Shown here: positions 62,741 to 64,000 of the stretch, piece after piece | Position numbering within the stretch: the first letter of the stretch is position 1 | How the letters are laid out: each line of letters begins with the position of its first letter | NCBI GenBank assembly: GCA_017410365.1 | Contig: JAFQQY010000014.1 | Coordinates: forward strand, 19,326 to 83,325 | DNA length: 64,000 nucleotides | Reading direction: 5' to 3' | Origin: Prevotella sp. | GTDB lineage: Bacteria; Bacteroidota; Bacteroidia; Bacteroidales; Bacteroidaceae | Made by a program: the position numbers and the translations under genes | The notes under the pieces: generated by a model | Database searches by the model: none | The model's input: only the letters and a program-made list of their open reading frames with translations | What the model was told of the DNA's origin: nothing

Positions 62741-62797
62741 TTGATGAGGCAAAAGAACAGAAAATCGCAAAAACGCACTGGTTTTAGTGCACTTTTT

Positions 62798-62833
62798 ACA
62801 TCAAATCGCACTGAAATTAGTGCGATTTGATGT
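62798..62833. terminator. Perfect 15-bp hairpin between convergent genes
   Basis: ACATCAAATCGCACT (62798-62812), loop GAAATT, AGTGCGATTTGATGT (62819-62833). It is preceded by a related smaller dyad GCACT-GGTTTT-AGTGC at 62775-62790. No T-run follows at once, so termination is likely but not certain; the repeated GCACT/AGTGC theme may be a repeat family. Confidence 0.55.
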
Positions 62834-62863
62834 GGTTGTTAAAATATTTAACCAAAATAAGAC

Positions 62864-63310
62864 TTAAAAGACATTACGGACAAACAGGCTTGTGAGCAGC
62901 ATAAAGTCCCATATCGCTATATTGGCGAACAGGGTGGTTGCACCAAAGTAATACCAGAATCCTTCTCCCAAATGCATGGTAACTTCAGGCAGAGTGTCGA
63001 AGTATAACACCGTGAACGAATACCCGAAACTAAAAAGAATCCATAAGGCAGAAACGACAGCTATGCCCCTTCTGCCGTTGCAGCATGCCAATGCACCTCC
63101 GAATATCATTGATAATATTGGTATTACAACTGCCTGAATTAAAGAAGCGATAAGAATCCAAGCGATGAGCTTGAGAAAACTGAAATCAAATAAGAATTTG
63201 ACAAACTCAATAAACAGCAGGTAACTTCCATTGGTTATTAGCTCACAGAATAGTACTGTAAGCAAAAACGTGCCAATCCCCCTTAACAGATACATTAAAC
63301 TTTCTCCCAT
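62864..63310 (-). CDS. Small membrane protein with four helices, function unknown
   Basis: 148 residues. Hydrophobic helices near 5-35, 45-72, 82-105 and 115-143 (for example LIAWILIASLIQAVVIPILS, AVVSALWILFSFGYSFTVLY). Two Cys next to a GRRG turn (ALACCNGRRG) lie between helices 2 and 3. No family recognised. Its minus-strand -7 box is at 63337-63330, leader about 13 nt. Confidence 0.75.
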   Translation of the reverse strand: MGESLMYLLRGIGTFLLTVLFCELITNGSYLLFIEFVKFLFDFSFLKLIAWILIASLIQAVVIPILSMIFGGALACCNGRRGIAVVSALWILFSFGYSFTVLYFDTLPEVTMHLGEGFWYYFGATTLFANIAIWDFMLLTSLFVRNVF

Positions 63311-63329
63311 AACGATTGCTTTTTTAATG

Positions 63330-63337
63330 CAAATTTA
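63330..63337 (-). promoter_or_regulatory. -7 box of the four-helix membrane protein gene
   Basis: Minus strand TAAATTTG, 20 bp before the ATG at 63310. Confidence 0.65.
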
Positions 63338-63410
63338 ATGTTCTCAACCATACCTCGCAAACATTTTCCTTTCACAAGACTTGTGGAGCGAGGTGTAGTT
63401 ATGGTGATTA

Positions 63411-63569
63411 ATGTGCGGTAATACGAAGACTGCCAAGTATGAGGTTGAGGAAATAGGCATCGCAAATATTCCTGACTTGCAGGATAAGACCAAACCTTAT
63501 ATCATCAATTTTAGAAATGGCAAGGAAGGTCCTTGGCAGGTATTGCAATGCTTGATAAAAAATGATTGA
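63411..63569 (+). CDS. Possible 52-residue protein, or remnant of a longer gene
   Basis: ATG 63411 to TGA 63567 encodes MCGNTKTAKYEVEEIGIANI and ends GPWQVLQCLIKND. The composition is protein-like and codon use normal, but no promoter box is visible and an in-frame stop sits 6 bp upstream. A minus-strand frame over the same bases looks less protein-like. Either a small gene or a fragment. Confidence 0.35.
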   Translation: MCGNTKTAKYEVEEIGIANIPDLQDKTKPYIINFRNGKEGPWQVLQCLIKND

Positions 63570-63609
63570 AAACTTTGGTGTTCTGTCCCGTCTTTTATAG
63601 TTGTGGCAG

Positions 63610-63690
63610 AACAAAATAAAAACTCTTCATTATCTGAACCTCGAAGCACTCAGCTCAACAGCCGCAAACAATAAAGAGTTTTTATTTGCG
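63610..63690 (-). ncRNA. Candidate short RNA or attenuator
   Basis: Minus strand: -7 box TACCTTTG (63701-63694), then a transcript with AATAAAAACTCTT near its 5' end and AAGAGTTTTTATT near 63616-63628, followed by TTGTT, a terminator-like closing stem. GCCGCAAA and TTTGCGGC form an alternative 5' hairpin that excludes the long stem. About 75-80 nt, no reading frame. Confidence 0.4.
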
Positions 63691-63768
63691 GCAAAGGTAA
63701 TGGGATTTTTTTAATGACAAAATAAATGTGGATTTATTTTTGATGTTGGTGTTGCTAATTTTTGTTGC

Positions 63769-63865
63769 GCCACTTCCTGCTCGAAAGTGGTGCATTTAGC
63801 ACTCGTAACTGGGCCTTTTAGGTTGTCTAATCGGGCGTTTTAGGAAATTATTCGGGCACTTTGTC
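63769..63865. repeat. Palindromic GTGC/GCAC intergenic repeats with GGGC-TTTTAGG words
   Basis: GCGCCACTT and AAGTGGTGC are near-inverted; CATTTAGCACTCGTAA (63793-63808) is identical to 37693-37708. CTGGGCCTTTTAGG, TCGGGCGTTTTAGG and TCGGGCAC follow at similar spacing. Non-coding. Confidence 0.6.
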
Positions 63866-63947
63866 TTTTCCTGATTTTACTAGACACTTTTTTACTTCAT
63901 TACCTGAACTACTTTACAGTTTATTTCTATACATGCTGAGAATCTTT

Positions 63948-63970
63948 ACTTATTTCAGAAATAAGTCCTG
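63948..63970 (+). terminator. Hairpin with T-run near the right edge
   Basis: ACTTATT-TCAGA-AATAAGT followed by CCTGTTTTTA. Weak AT stem; no gene of the window needs it, so it could end a gene beyond the edge or be fortuitous. Confidence 0.35.
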
Positions 63971-64000
63971 TTTTTATTTACATCTTCAATAAGATGGCTG

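Noticed and set aside
63408-63614. Minus-strand 68-codon frame near the right end
   Set aside because: Overlaps a more protein-like plus-strand frame and part of the short RNA candidate; no promoter in a suitable place.

Overview
The window looks like chromosomal DNA from a member of the Bacteroidales, most likely Prevotellaceae (Prevotella/Segatella-like). Direct evidence: almost every promoter found is the Bacteroidota sigma type (TAnnTTTG at -7, no Shine-Dalgarno); the tmRNA tag reads GENKYALAA; an extracellular protein ends in a type IX secretion-like sorting domain; there is a TonB-dependent receptor with SusD-independent lipoprotein partners, a BlaI/M56 pair, a type B L31 protein and an AraC-type hybrid two-component protein. 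Genus is inference; no database search was possible.

Layout. 1-409 is the start of a glycerate kinase gene running off the left edge. 410-3640 holds a repeat-rich leader, a secreted modular protein and a 58-residue small protein. 3672-5175 is an AAA_14/DUF4143 ATPase behind four exact-period 33-bp repeats. 5272-8597 has TrpB2-type tryptophan synthase, a sodium:solute symporter and tmRNA. 8771-25004 is a Wzx/Wzy-type surface polysaccharide locus: multi-SLBB export protein, Wzz, flippase, polymerase, six glycosyltransferases, a hexapeptide acyltransferase and UDP-GlcNAc 2-epimerase on the plus strand, then the initiating sugar transferase, a lipocalin-like lipoprotein and a Wzi-like outer membrane protein on the minus strand. 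25177-26854 has a basic low-complexity secreted protein and a DUF308 membrane protein.

26844-34498 is a compact divergent locus that I read as nucleic-acid scavenging: secreted EEP-family nuclease, uracil-DNA-glycosylase-fold protein and uridine kinase on one side; TonB-dependent receptor, DUF5689 lipoprotein and a lipoprotein with three tandem OB-like domains on the other. A second secreted nuclease (NUC family) lies at 40877. 35256-37604 carries two adjacent broken genes (WG-repeat/TPR protein with an in-frame TGA; lipoprotein with a poly-A frameshift). 38226-40150 is a BlaI/M56 sensor pair with twin operators.

40523-46449 has L31, the nuclease, glutathione peroxidase with thioredoxin reductase, a sensor-less hybrid two-component regulator, a low-molecular-weight phosphatase and tRNA-His. 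Two minus-strand transcripts with their own promoter and terminator (about 41764-41949 and 43766-43925) look like undescribed small RNAs. 46538-52741 is housekeeping: secG, a TPR-like protein, lptE, a sigma-54 activator, a flippase-like membrane protein, pdxA and rlmN. 52901-58693 encodes an unusual GT2-DUF4922-SpoIID triple fusion followed by an AmpG-like transporter and thiamine pyrophosphokinase, the last two enclosed by a 95-bp direct repeat. The right end has a lipoprotein, a nitronate monooxygenase/FabK-like enzyme, a Sel1 protein and unknown proteins.

The strongest unexplained signals are the paired 22-bp-spaced TAGGGA motifs at identical distance from two promoters (25071, 58818), the 33-bp repeats before the ATPase, the small RNAs, the fusion protein, and several families of short palindromic intergenic repeats.
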